Source: Ianthella basta (taxonomy: Eukaryota; Porifera; Demospongiae; Verongiida; Ianthellidae). Taken from it: a stretch of 64,000 nt of DNA. The stretch covers positions 3,764,427 to 3,828,426 of the forward strand of contig OZ025882.1 in the NCBI GenBank assembly GCA_964019415.1, given 5' to 3'. Positions 1 through 12,400 of the stretch are shown here, piece after piece. A model generated the notes under the pieces. It saw nothing but the letters and a program-made list of their open reading frames with translations. It did no database searches and was not told the origin of the DNA. The position numbers were made by a program, and so were the translations under genes. The stretch's first letter is position 1; every line of letters begins with the position of its first letter.

Positions 1-279
1 AATTATCTATGTATAAGTTTTCTGTTATCACTCAAGTCCAGTGCAGTTGAACTTGTGTAATCTAATCACTGTGGAACCTCCTAACCTGGCTGATTCAGAC
101 AGTTGGCTGCTGCATAGGTGGTATTTGAAGTGTTCATATTCTATTTGGGCTGGGGCAAGGCTGGCTGCTTTGGCAAATGACTGAGTCCTTATGCCACTAC
201 CCTTGCATATAGCTCTACAGCAACACAGTCTGATTACAAGTTATGTGCTTTCTTCCACTAATCTTTATTCTTCTTGCAG

Positions 280-472
280 ATCAAGCATCGAGTCTGTGCC
301 TGCCCAGTGCCAGTCTGTGGTAAATGATCCAGCAGTACACCTGTCATATCAGCTTCTTTCCCTTGCTTTTGCCAATGAAATTGGCATGGAGAAGTGGCCC
401 TATTGCAGTCTTATGCTACAGCAAAGGCATTCATTGTCAACATTCATCTACACTGCACTAACAGATGCTTTA
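280..472 (+). CDS. AP5Z1: AP5Z1 exon 1 of window
   Basis: A pyrimidine-rich acceptor ends at 279. The reading frame starts with one carried base and runs 64 codons (SIESVPAQCQSVVNDPA...) to a TTTA/gtaagg donor. It ends in phase 0. Similarity to the N-terminal quarter of the family is weak, so this exon is accepted mainly because its phase fits the next one. Confidence 0.5.
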
Positions 473-3400
473 GTAAGGAAATGATGGAATAGGAAGGCAT
501 TAAGATGTGATATTGGCCTTACATGTGGCTTTTTTCTACAGCAGATTCAGGACAAGCTCATTTGTTGGACACAGATTGGTGTGAGGTGTGTATTTGGACC
601 TGTAGGTATCTATCACATATCTGCAAAGCAATGGAACGTTACCTCCTTCAGAGTTTAAGCTACCTCTGGTCATATGGTGTGGACAGTACATAGCATTTGC
701 AGGCATTGCACACTGTGTCATGAAGCTCAGCAGCTCTGCTGCTTGATGTTGTATGGTTGCAGAACAAAAGCCATTCAAAGGCCTATATGAACTCATCAGT
801 GGATTGCTTTTGAGATGTGTTATGTCTTAATCATAGGGCAAATTTTGGTTCCAATTTTCAAATTTGTACATTCCACTGTAGGTTTGGTTTTCAACTAGTA
901 TAATGCAAATTTTCCTTCATAATTGGAGGGCTTTAGGAATGGCCAGCAGCAACTTGAAGGAACAAGTTCAGTAATCAACACTCTGATACACCTCATTTCT
1001 GTGGAGTCAAGGGTGTAGCAAGGGGGGGTTCGGGGGGTTTGAACGAACCCCCCTCCCTCCTGACTGTGGCCATGAATTAAGTGCATTTAGGTAGCTAGAA
1101 GTCTGGAACACACGCTAGCTAGCAGACAGTGTCTCGTTTAACGGTAAACGGTTACGTACCAGACCCCACCTGTTTGTTGGTGGCCATTTATTCATGACGT
1201 CATATGAGTCATACAGTATGCATCCTTGGTACTAGAAACCCCCCAGATTCTTGGCTACACCTTTTGGGAGTTCACTCTGCATTCCTAATTCCCTTGTACA
1301 TTGATCCAAATATAAGTATTATGATCAACTAGCTGGTTCTATGTACAAGGGAATTAGGAATGCAGAGTAAACTCCATATAAATAAGGTGTATCAAAGTAG
1401 TGAGTGAGTTACTACTACCTGTTGCTATGCTTTCTGCTGGCCATTCCTATATACCTTCTAATTTTGAACCTTTAGACCTTTTTGGTTATGCTAGTTTGTA
1501 TACCTTATTGCGCCAAAATGACTACTGTAGGAGGGATGATTTCATGGAAGAAAATTTAACTATTTCATTCACATTTGAATTTTTGCAGTTTAAATTCATT
1601 TTTTTGCGATTTAATGCATGTTGTGATCCTACCTTCAAATTTGCCTTATGGTATTAAGAGACACCCGAAAGTGTTTCTTTTACAGGTTCACAAAGACTGT
1701 TGCTACTCTGCTGTAGCAAGAAAGTATTTATGTGACTGAAAGCTGTGTAAGAGGCTACCATCTGACTAAAGATGTGTGAAAGGGACGACGGGTGTCTTTT
1801 CTTCAGAACGAAGTTCTTTAATGGGCTCTGTTAGCTTCTACTAGCACTCCTGACAGTGCTTTCCTTCAGTTCACCATATGACTTATTGTACTTTGCATCT
1901 GCCCTGTTAATCACCAATTCCACTGCATGACTAGCAACGTCAGCACGTTGACTGGGCGTAATCCCGTGAATTATAGTAAGATTATATATTTTATATATTA
2001 TTTAAAGAAAAATTAATTTTATTATATTATATTATATTATTTATTTAGATTAGTGTTGTGCATTGTTACTTGCACTGTATTGAGATTGATGCATACTGTA
2101 ATACAGTTTATTCACCTGTGCCTCTTGCTATACATTCATGAGATTGTATTAACTTATTGCTCTCCACACAAAAGTAGTGTAGTAGCAACTGCATTAACTG
2201 TATACAAGCCTCACTAAATTCCTGTTGATAGTATCTGTGAGCTGTGCAAGTAGTTGTGTTCTTAGTACACTGTGCATCCTACAGGCAGGACATCTAATAG
2301 CTGCTGTGCATTTGATTTCTTTAATTTTGCATGTTGAAAGCAAGTGTGTTTCCTTGAATGCAGTCTTATGGCAGAGGATGATGCAGACTTTGCCTTTGTA
2401 CAATGTGCTGCGCAATTGTCAACTCTTTACTCTGTAATGGCACGAGGATGTGACCCAAAGAGATGGACCAATAGTGAGTACAGTGAAACAGAATTTGTAC
2501 GTTAAAAGGATGCTAGGAAGATTGTTGTAGTAGATTGAAGTGGCAGCATGGTTCGACAGTACTACCATAATTATGCACATTCATTTTGAACCCTAGTTTC
2601 ACATGGTACACTGCATCAAACAATCCCAAGAGTGAACCATAGCGTAGGGACCTCCTGTTCCCCTTGGAGATCTGCTAAGGTGTCTTGCCATGTGCAAAAT
2701 GTCTAATACCAGGACAAATCCTAGAATTGCCCACCTGACTTGTTACTAAGTCAAATACTTTCTCCTGCTCCTTTCTGTGTTATGGTGGAGCAGAATTATT
2801 GCATCATAATTAGTTGCTGTTAAATCTGCAAAGCTGTGGCAACATCATGGCAGTGTCCATGTTTTATTGGCTAGTTCAGAAAATTCTCCTTACCCAAAGC
2901 ACAGGATGGCTGATGTGAGACTACCACTGGAATCAAATATTTAAATGAGAGGTCAAATCAATAAAGTGTCAAATCAAATATTTCTTTCAGTTCAATTAAA
3001 TATTTAGAGTCTTAACTTGGAATAGTTGTACCTTAATTTCCTGAGGAACACACTTGAGTGCCCATTATGTGAGCTTCAGCATGTTTGCTTGTACAGTCAA
3101 ATGGTAGGGTGGTACAGCAATCTTGGTCCTCTGACAGCATGAATCAATGATCAGAGAAGGGCAAATGAGATTTTGCAGTGGATTAGGAACATCATCTTGG
3201 AGAAGCAGATCTTTCTTCGCAGCTAGGATGTCAGGTAGTCTCTTGAAGAAATCCCGCTGATAAAAAGACTAAAGTAGTGAATGATGCCCTGTCAACCTCC
3301 TGGACTCTGTCCCCATTCTTCTCACTTTCATGTTGTGCTTAAGATTGCATTGAGCTCCTTCTGGCAGTAGGTGGAGCAATCAGGTAGTCATTATGTTGAA

Positions 3401-6400
3401 ATAGCCTTCCCTTCTTTTTGACTGAAAATTGTATGTCAACAGCATAGTTATATTTGAAATCTTGACAAGACACTAGCCGTACGGAAGCCGAAACATCTAA
3501 ATCAAGTTCTTTTCGGCTAGTGTCTCATCAAGATTTTCAAGCTTGAATCAGTTCCCTAGTCACTCAGGAATTTACAACAGCATAGTTATATTTCTTTGCC
3601 TACAACTAATTATGCTTGTGTACTTTGCCTAGCTTGTGTACTGTGGTGCCTATTGAAAACTGAAACTTACATAACATGCACACTACCTAATCCCATCTAG
3701 CATGAACAAATTGTTTATGCCTTGTGACAAAGTATGTAATCTAATTGGTGCAAGTGTTATGCAATTATCTTTCTGCCTATCCTCTAGACGTTCTGACCAA
3801 GTTCAAGTCTGTGGTCCCAGAGATTGCGCTGAAAGTCAGTGTGCTGTGCATCCCACCTTCCAGTGGATTGTTTTCTACAGGAAAGAAGCAGGTGCATCAA
3901 TTTGTGGATAGATGGATGCAGGCGCCATTACATTTATTTAAGACTTGTAGCAGTGATGTGCTGGTCTACTCCCATTGTGCCATACATTAGTCTCACGTGG
4001 CCAGACCCTTTCCTCTGCTTCTGCTATTGCATAATCCCCCCCGCCCACGGAGGAAAGGGTCTGGTAGCTTTCCTGTATCGTATTCGTGTTTTGTTTACAA
4101 TGGTACTAATTGGTAACACATTCAGAGGCATTGAATTGAAGTTGTTATAGATGTGTTACCAATACGAGCAGAGCATGCAGCCTGAGCAAAGGAAGAAAAG
4201 CACAACTCTTCAATCTGTTCCTTCTGCTCCAAATTCACATAAAGTTGTCATCTCCTCTCACGGGTATGGTATACCTCCCGCTCACAAGGTCATCTTTTGG
4301 TCAAAGGTCATTCAGTTTTACTGGTGCCTCTATGTGGAGATCACTCCCTGCGAACATCTGCGAGACAAAAGATTTCCGGGCTTTCTCTGCCAAGTGCGAA
4401 GTTTTCCTCCTGGACTGACCTTTATGTGCATGCACAGTGATGATCTATTTTCCATTTTAATTTTTTTTTTAACTGCTTGAATGAACCCAACAATGTAAAT
4501 CCTCCACGCTTGTCTTTAATTTTACATCATTTCGTCTCTCTGTTTTGTCTTGTACTGTGTTCCCTTTTCTTTTCCCCTTTTCTTTACTGGGCGCCTGGGA
4601 GAATAGCCTATGGCTAAAGGCTCCCCAGTCTAAATAATGATCTCTTGACCCTGACCCTGATGAAGGCTAACTTCACTCATGATGTGCACACACTTCAAAG
4701 AGGGTTGTGGTTTCACACCCTGTCTTGAAATCCCACGGACATTACACAAGAACACGTGAGAACCCTTTCCAGGAGTGTTGTGCTATAGCAGAAGAGGAGG
4801 AAAGGGTCTGGCCACGTGAAACTAGCCATACATGTGTATTGGGTTAAGGATTGCCTCTAACGAAACATCCATAGTGATGTCCTTGGTCCAGAATTACATG
4901 TAGTAGCTATAACCAACTTCCAATGTGAGGTGGAGATGAGGCTTAGGCCGAGTAATTGTATTTTTCTGGAAGTCTGAAAAAGTGGGCTAGAACTAACTTG
5001 TACCCCTTGCTATGGCGACAGGATGAACCGCATATTCCATTGGTGGGGAAGTTGATAGAAGAATGTGGAGGCTCAATGAAAGCATCCTGAACTCGCAATT
5101 GCAGACAAGATTTAACATCAGTGCCAGTGGCCGTGCATCTGAGGAAGTGCTCTGGATATGATTCAGCCAAAAAACATTTTTGGGAACAGAGCCCACGAAT
5201 CTGGCAGCAGCTATCTGAACAGTAACACAGCTGGGGAGTTATTCCCTTGGCTTGGTTAGCTATGTTTTGGTTGCACATGTGATCTTGTACATCTCGTACC
5301 CGGATGTGGCTAGCTACCATTCGCTGCACAATAGCTAGCATTAATTTCACAAGTTGCTTCTTCAGCTGAGAGGCAAAGTTGGCATCTGCAATCTGCATGC
5401 AAGGAAAATCAACTGTGCTTCAACATAATAATTGAAATAAAGCGGCAACTGCCTTGTTATTTCTATTAGCTGTTGTGTTGCATTTCAATGGTGAAATCAC
5501 AGTTTCCTTCTTGGGTAACAGCTGATATTACCCATCTTGCATGAGATATATTACCCACCAGAATGCTGTCCATTTCCATAGCAAAATGGTACAAATTACA
5601 GTATTCTTCATTCATATGCACTTATAGTGGATGCTTGATGGTAGTATTAATACTTGATGCCTAAACGCTTAACTACACTTTCTGGACTTTCTGCAATGCT
5701 AACAATTTTGTACCATTTAATTTTGTACCATTTAATTTAGCTATAATTCGTTCACACAAAGCTACACCTGCCCTTGTGTTTACCTAGAAATACAATGAGA
5801 TAACTTTGGGAGCATGAAATTTGAATCTCCATAGTTTATGATGTATCAGACTTCCTGTGTAACTGTCCAACTAAAGGTATAATGGGGCACAAGCAACGGC
5901 TCACCCTTCACCACTTGCAAAGCAGGGCAACGTCATTTACCATCTTCCTCCATTTCCATGCTGAGTTGTGCATCAGACTCTCCAAAGCTTCTCCTCCAGA
6001 TACCTATCCAAAGCTATAATCCCTTCCACTTGTTAATATTAGTATGTATGCAGTTTATACATGTAGTCACTAAGTGTACAGTTCAATTAGTCTTACTGTG
6101 TAGTTCAGCTTATCGCATTATTGCCATGCCAATTTAGGTGCCATAGTAAACTGTAAAGGAGTTTTATAAAATTAAATGAACCCCCTCTAGTATGCTTATC
6201 CACTTGATAGTCACCAGTAGAAATCACACTTTAGCACATTTTTTTGATTTACATTCTTCAATATTTAGGCGACCACAAGTAGCATTGGAACATTCAGCAA
6301 GTTTAAGTGCATCCGTACTTGGCCTGGGTGATAGTGCTATAATAATCAAGATAGTCAGAAGCTAACTATTTGTGATAGCGAATAGTATCATGATAGTACT

Positions 6401-9400
6401 GTGCTGTCAGAAGAGTTCAGTGTACAACAGGGGCTAAGGCAAGGGTGCCCATTGTCGCCATGGTTATTTAATATCTTCTGGACAGTAGTAAGGGAGGCAG
6501 TGACGTAGTTTCAGGGAGGAGTGGCACTAGATAACTGCCTCGTATAGATTTTGTTGTTTGCAGGTGACACCGTAGTGATGGCACAGACTGAAAGAGACCT
6601 GTCTGCAAACATCACAGGACTGCATGAAACATGCAATCAAGAGGCATGGTCTAATAATATATTGGAGCAAATCCAACACTACCGTATATTGCAAAATTTT
6701 CGCGACCTAAACATTTTGCAAATCGCTGCCAAAATGGATGTCAGAAATGTTCGCGAATGAAAATTTTGAGAAGGAGACTCTACAAGGTGGACATTAAAGC
6801 CTTTTTAGTGTAAATAGCAGGAGCAATCGCTTCTGAAATCAAGCAAACTAAAGAGCTACACACCGTTTGTTGATCCGCCATTTTATTATGACATCACGCA
6901 CATACACAAGTTATTATTATACCATAGGTATTATATGCATATAAAATTTTGCAATAGACATTTTCACAAATTGGCTTCATTTGTGAAATTCACGAAAATT
7001 ATTGGTTGCGAACAATTTGCGATATACAGTATGGTTTAGCGAAGAGCACACAGAATGCAAGGTGGAGGTGGAGGGAGTAACGATAGAGCAAGCAAGGGAG
7101 ACGGTATATCTAGGGGTGAGGCTGAGTGAGAATGGTGGGATGGAGAGTGAACTGGAGCAGAGGATTGGCATGACAGCTCAGCTACTACAGTGGGGGCACT
7201 AAGAGAACCGGTTTTTGAGAACAAAGAGCTTAGTAAAGTGGTCAATTTGCGAGTGTATAACACGGTTGTGGTGCCTACCTTAGTGTATGGTTGTGAGGCA
7301 TGGATTTTGAAGGAGAGAGATAAATCAAGAGTGCAGGAAATGGAAATGAAAGTTTTGAGGTGAGTGGCAGGAGTGACCAGACATTGTGTAAGAAATGAAG
7401 GGATAAGGAAAGATTGAAGCAAGAAGCAGTGGTGGCACAGGTGTAGAGGAGGAGAGAAGGATGGAAATACAGAATGTTGGAGAACTGGGGCAGTATAGTC
7501 GAAAAGCTGATGAGAGGGCAAGTAGAGGGAAGGAGACCCAGAGGAAGACCCAGAAAAAGATGGAGTAATGATTTTTAAAGTCTGATTATAGAACCATGCC
7601 ATAAAAAGTAGTTGCCATGAACTATTTGAGACCCTCATAGCAATATTAGCATTCTTATTGTAAGAACAACCCACAATTTCAGGGATATGTTCGCACAGAT
7701 TGATTGATTGATTGATTGATAGTACTGTGCGGTAAAGTGTGTACGGATATAAAATTGTAAACCAATATTTGCAGACTCATTGGTGGTATTAAATGGTACT
7801 ATTACTATGAATACTAGAAAGAATAAACATTTTCTACAAAAACTACGAAAGATGTAGGCCTGGCATAAGAAGTACAGAAACAAGGAAAGGCTACTACACA
7901 GTGGAGCATTCACCATTGTCCCTACACTCTTGCTTGAAAACTTCGAAAAGCCTTGATTTCGTAAGCTTTTGCACAAAACCCATGCCTAGGGCACCCTCTG
8001 GCTTGCACTTTGGCATTCAGATCATGTTTGCTGTGAATTCTCCACGCGGTTTCAGAGATTAGTGCAAACAAGAAATTGGACTAGCTCCTTAAAAATAACA
8101 TTCTCTGGCAGTAGGCAAGCTTGCTTGTCATTAATTATGTACTTATGCATGATTCAAAATAGCAATTAGAAGTAGTGGCCTGCCTTTCACTCCTGTCTGT
8201 TTGGTCTCGTTTTCCGTTGCTTTGCTGTTTAGCAGCATTAGAGATAGATAGATAGATAGATAGATAAATAAAGTGTTTTGGAACAGGAGTGCTGCATCCA
8301 CAAAAGTGGGTTTTCATGCAGGTCCTGGAATGCAGTACGGTACGTCATACAAACAAGTATTTTGAGTCAAAAAACTCGGGCGCCGAGGTGCCCCTGAACT
8401 CGAACTACTTACTAGCAATTTCCCCATGTATTCTCAACAAATCAGATAGTTGGGGGTACAGCATTGTTGTTGGCCTGAAAGATGCATCAAGATACACTAG
8501 ACTGTTGGGTTTGCAAGAGTTTCAAGTCTCTAGAGCCGCCAGTCATCCAGTGGAAGCACACCTAACAAACTGTCAAATGTTTGCTAACTGCTTTTTGATC
8601 TATATCACATTCTGAATGAGAATGTAATTGTTACTTTGTGCCCGGAGGAGGAGTGTGATGGCTGAAAAGCTACTCTATGATGACCCTATGAGCGAATCAT
8701 GGCTAGCTATAAATGTCATGATTCGCTGGTCTGCCATTATTGGCCAACAGATCATTAGACTTCTGTTGTATTTGGGGCTGTAGCTCGCAGGAGAACAGTT
8801 AGGTAAGCTTCCTACTACAATACTATTGCTTAAATGTGTTCTATAAACACTTTGCATTCTTTGGATACACGGCGAAATATCAAGAAAGATGATTTTGAGC
8901 CTAGCAATCGGAGAGCATCGAGCACGCAGCCATTTTACAATGTCCGTCAGTGATAATTGGAGCTGTATCTCGCAGAAGAGACGTTCCTTAGGCTTTTTAT
9001 TAGTATCACTCTATTCACACATGTTCATGACCACATTTTGTTCGATTCAAAGATGGTGAAATGCCATTAGAGACGATTTAAAGCTTTGTAAAGAACGACA
9101 TGAGCGCCGCCATTTGCAATGACAGAAATATACATACTTACATAGTACTTGTCCGCAGCATCCTCTGTAGCATCTGTGAATTATAATAATTATATTAGAT
9201 TACTGCAATATATTGTTACTTACACTGTATACATACATACAAACATAAAGCCATACGAATACCTAAAAGTGAAAACAATATAAGGGGCGCCAAAAAGTAT
9301 CCATTGTACGCCCATTCTACATCTATATCCATAGCACCCCTGTAGCCATATCAAAATATGCCTGTTTCCTTAGCCGTGCAATGCCTATACCCATAGCTGT

Positions 9401-12400
9401 TCTGTACCACACCCGTGGCCATAGCCATACTTGTACGTAACTGTTGTACAGTATTTGAGTTGTTCCAGCATATACTTCCAGTGTCTCAGATGATGGTTTA
9501 CTTGGATTATGTCAAGCAGAAAATTCTTTTTTACTACCAGTCCAAGAAGAACAGCTTGCTGAGCATTCATTGTTTGGCAGAAGAGGGACATCAAAGCCAG
9601 TGTCTTGACATTTCTTCACCACTATCAAGAGACAGGCAGTATCGCCCATGCTCCTGCAATCGGCCAAGCCTTGAAGTTGACCGACCAAATTCAGGCGATA
9701 ATTGATGACCAGATGAAGAAAAATGATGAAACCATGGGGATGGAGCTACAAATGCTACTGAAGAAGGCAATTGAGGGATTCGATGCTTCAGTGTCATCCG
9801 ATCTTCGGTGGAGAAATGACTTGGGGTGGACAGCGAAAGGAACTAAATACTGCCAGATGATTAGAGAAGTAAACAAGGAGAAGACACTGAAGTGGGCCAA
9901 AGACAATGAGGACACCAGCTTTAATAATGTTATCTTTACAGATGAGACAACTGTACAGATGGAAACTCAAAGGTGCACATCTTGCTACAAGACATGTTAT
10001 AAACCCAAGCCTACGCATCCTGTGAAGTTGCATGTCTGGGGAGGCATCAGTAATTGCGGAAGGTGTTGACTGTCAATCTTTGAAGGAATAATGAACGCCC
10101 CACTGTTCATTTCCATTTTGAGGAAGTCCTTGATTCCATTTATCGAAGAAATTTTACTAGATGGACACTGCATGGTGGAGGACAATGATCCAAACATTGT
10201 ACAAAGCTGGCTCGTAAGCTCTGCAAAGATGAAGGGATCAACTGGTGGCTGACATCTCCTGAATCACCTGACTTCAACCTGATTGAATGCATGTGGCATG
10301 AGATGAAAGAGTTCATCAGAAGGAAGGTAAAACCCACATCAAAGGATCACTGATAGCTAGGATCAAGAAATTCTGGACCACAGAGACAATTGAGAAGTGC
10401 CAGAGGTATATAGGCCATGTGAGGAAAGTCATCCCTGAAGTGATTAGGTGTGAGGAAGCATCATCTTTGCCCTGAAGAAGACCAGAGCATCTGGTCGAAA
10501 CGTCGGCAAGGTTTTCAACCCTGTTGTGAAGCTGGTATTAGAGAACCAACCCTTTCTGGTGTTATGCTGATTGATATTGTGCTGAATAGAAGAGTGGTCA
10601 ACTAGGTCATTCTGGCAATCTTAAGGATCGGTGTGTGCATATTACAGAATCAACCGTATGCCTTACCATTTATACCCGTACCCATTAGCCATTCGACGCC
10701 TGTACATGTACCATGTCTGTACCTGTAGTCGTTGCATGGGCATATATGGGTTTATTGTGACAAGTACCGTAACAGTGGTCACTATGTATTATAGCGAAAA
10801 CGAATCTCCAATAACAAAAACCTGTCAAAGATACGTAAGTGGAATTAAGAATTATGAATTCAAGGACATCTTGTCTTATCATCTGTCCTCAATTGTACTA
10901 CAAGAAGTGGCATGGCATTACCCTTTCGCACCATCATTGAACTAAATGCCCTTCCAGTCTAGTTTGCTATACCACGGGCAATTCCAGGAAGCTGACAGTA
11001 ATCCAACCTGATTCATGAATAGATACATTGCATGCACAAAGGAGGAGCACTTGTAGAGTCATATGCAAATCATTGCTGGTATCTGCTGATGGGCTTCATG
11101 CTAAGCTGTAAATGAAAATGGAACTATGTGTGGGACCGAGTGAGCAACAATTGGCTAGGGAAGAGCATGCACTTTTAGCATAAAAGGTACATTGCTATGT
11201 TCTGCCAGGTGGGGAAAGTGTATTGTTGTTGCAGTATGGTAAGCTGCTGCAAAAGTCAGCTCTTTACCTTCTGCTACTCAAGCAGCTGGGTCAAGGCCGC
11301 AACCACTGAAGCTAAATCAGAAAGTTCTCCCCTGACACATCAGAGCTTTAGGAAGTTTTGACAAGTTGGAAGAGCCTCCACATGCAAATCAGAAGCAGCA
11401 TGATTTGACACCAACGTATACCTTTTGTGGAGCGGTTTGGCACCTTCTGCAGAACCAACCATTTTTTTCTTTGAATATATGATTGACATGCCACAAAAGT
11501 CATCAACTTTGTTTGTCCTTGAGATGAAATGACATTGCCTTTGGGGGACAGCATATACGTAGTTATGCTGTTTACACCTTATTCAGTAACATAGAGGAAT
11601 GAAAGTCTTTAGCTTTTATGACTTTATTGTCTATGAAAATAGTCAGTTTAGCTGATGTATTCAATACAGATCTTTGCACCTCAATATCTGCCTAATTTTG
11701 AAATACTTGCGTTTGCTTTTCTGTGCAATAATTATCTGCTTACATTAGTGTATACTAGTGAATTGTTGCGTGATTGCTTCTATTTGTGTAGCCATCAACT
11801 GTGAAGGAACTGGATGGGACCATTGCTCAGGACAGTTTCACTCTTCTCAACTTAGGTGAGAGCACAGCACAACAATGTACATAGAGTATGTATATGATAT
11901 CTTATTTGCAACAGGACAGTTGTACAATTCTGAATCACCTTTAGGTTCGAAAGTAGTCTGCAGCACAATCTTTGATCTTATTTCAGACACATGCTGTACT
12001 CATCTGCTTTGCTTTCTGATGCTATCATGATTTTGTGGTGATGTACAAGTACTTTTCTCAAGCTGCAAACCTACGACTGAAACATTAACTTCATAGTGCC
12101 TATGGCAGTGAGAGCACCTTCTGTCAGTTACCTAACTAGTTTCCAGACACGTGACTCGAGTATCTGTGACACAGATTTTCCCTGCAAGGGCTTGCTGCCA
12201 TGTCCTGCTGGCACCTATAGTGGGGGGGGGGGGGGGGGGGGGGGCTGTGGAAGTGGGTGCCACTAATTGTGTGTGCTCCAGTGGCTCTGGCAACTGGGCC
12301 ATTGGGAAGCCTTAACAGGACCACGCCATGTCACTGGAAGTGCATCTATGCCATTAGTGATGATGTCCTGCACATTGCCGCCTGGATTGAATCAAACCAA

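Larger units (their letters stand above)
586..2363 (+). other. AP5Z1 intron 2, repeat content
   Basis: It holds the C/G-rich MITE at 1011-1261 and the hairpin repeat at 1274-1368 with its tail to about 1510. An AT-rich stretch (1978-2045, TTATA runs) follows. No coding potential was seen in the rest. Confidence 0.6.

Noticed and set aside
7036-7674. 212-codon minus-strand ORF
   Set aside because: It is the antisense of the LINE 3' end (Ser/Pro-rich shadow); the sense strand has recognisable RT blocks.
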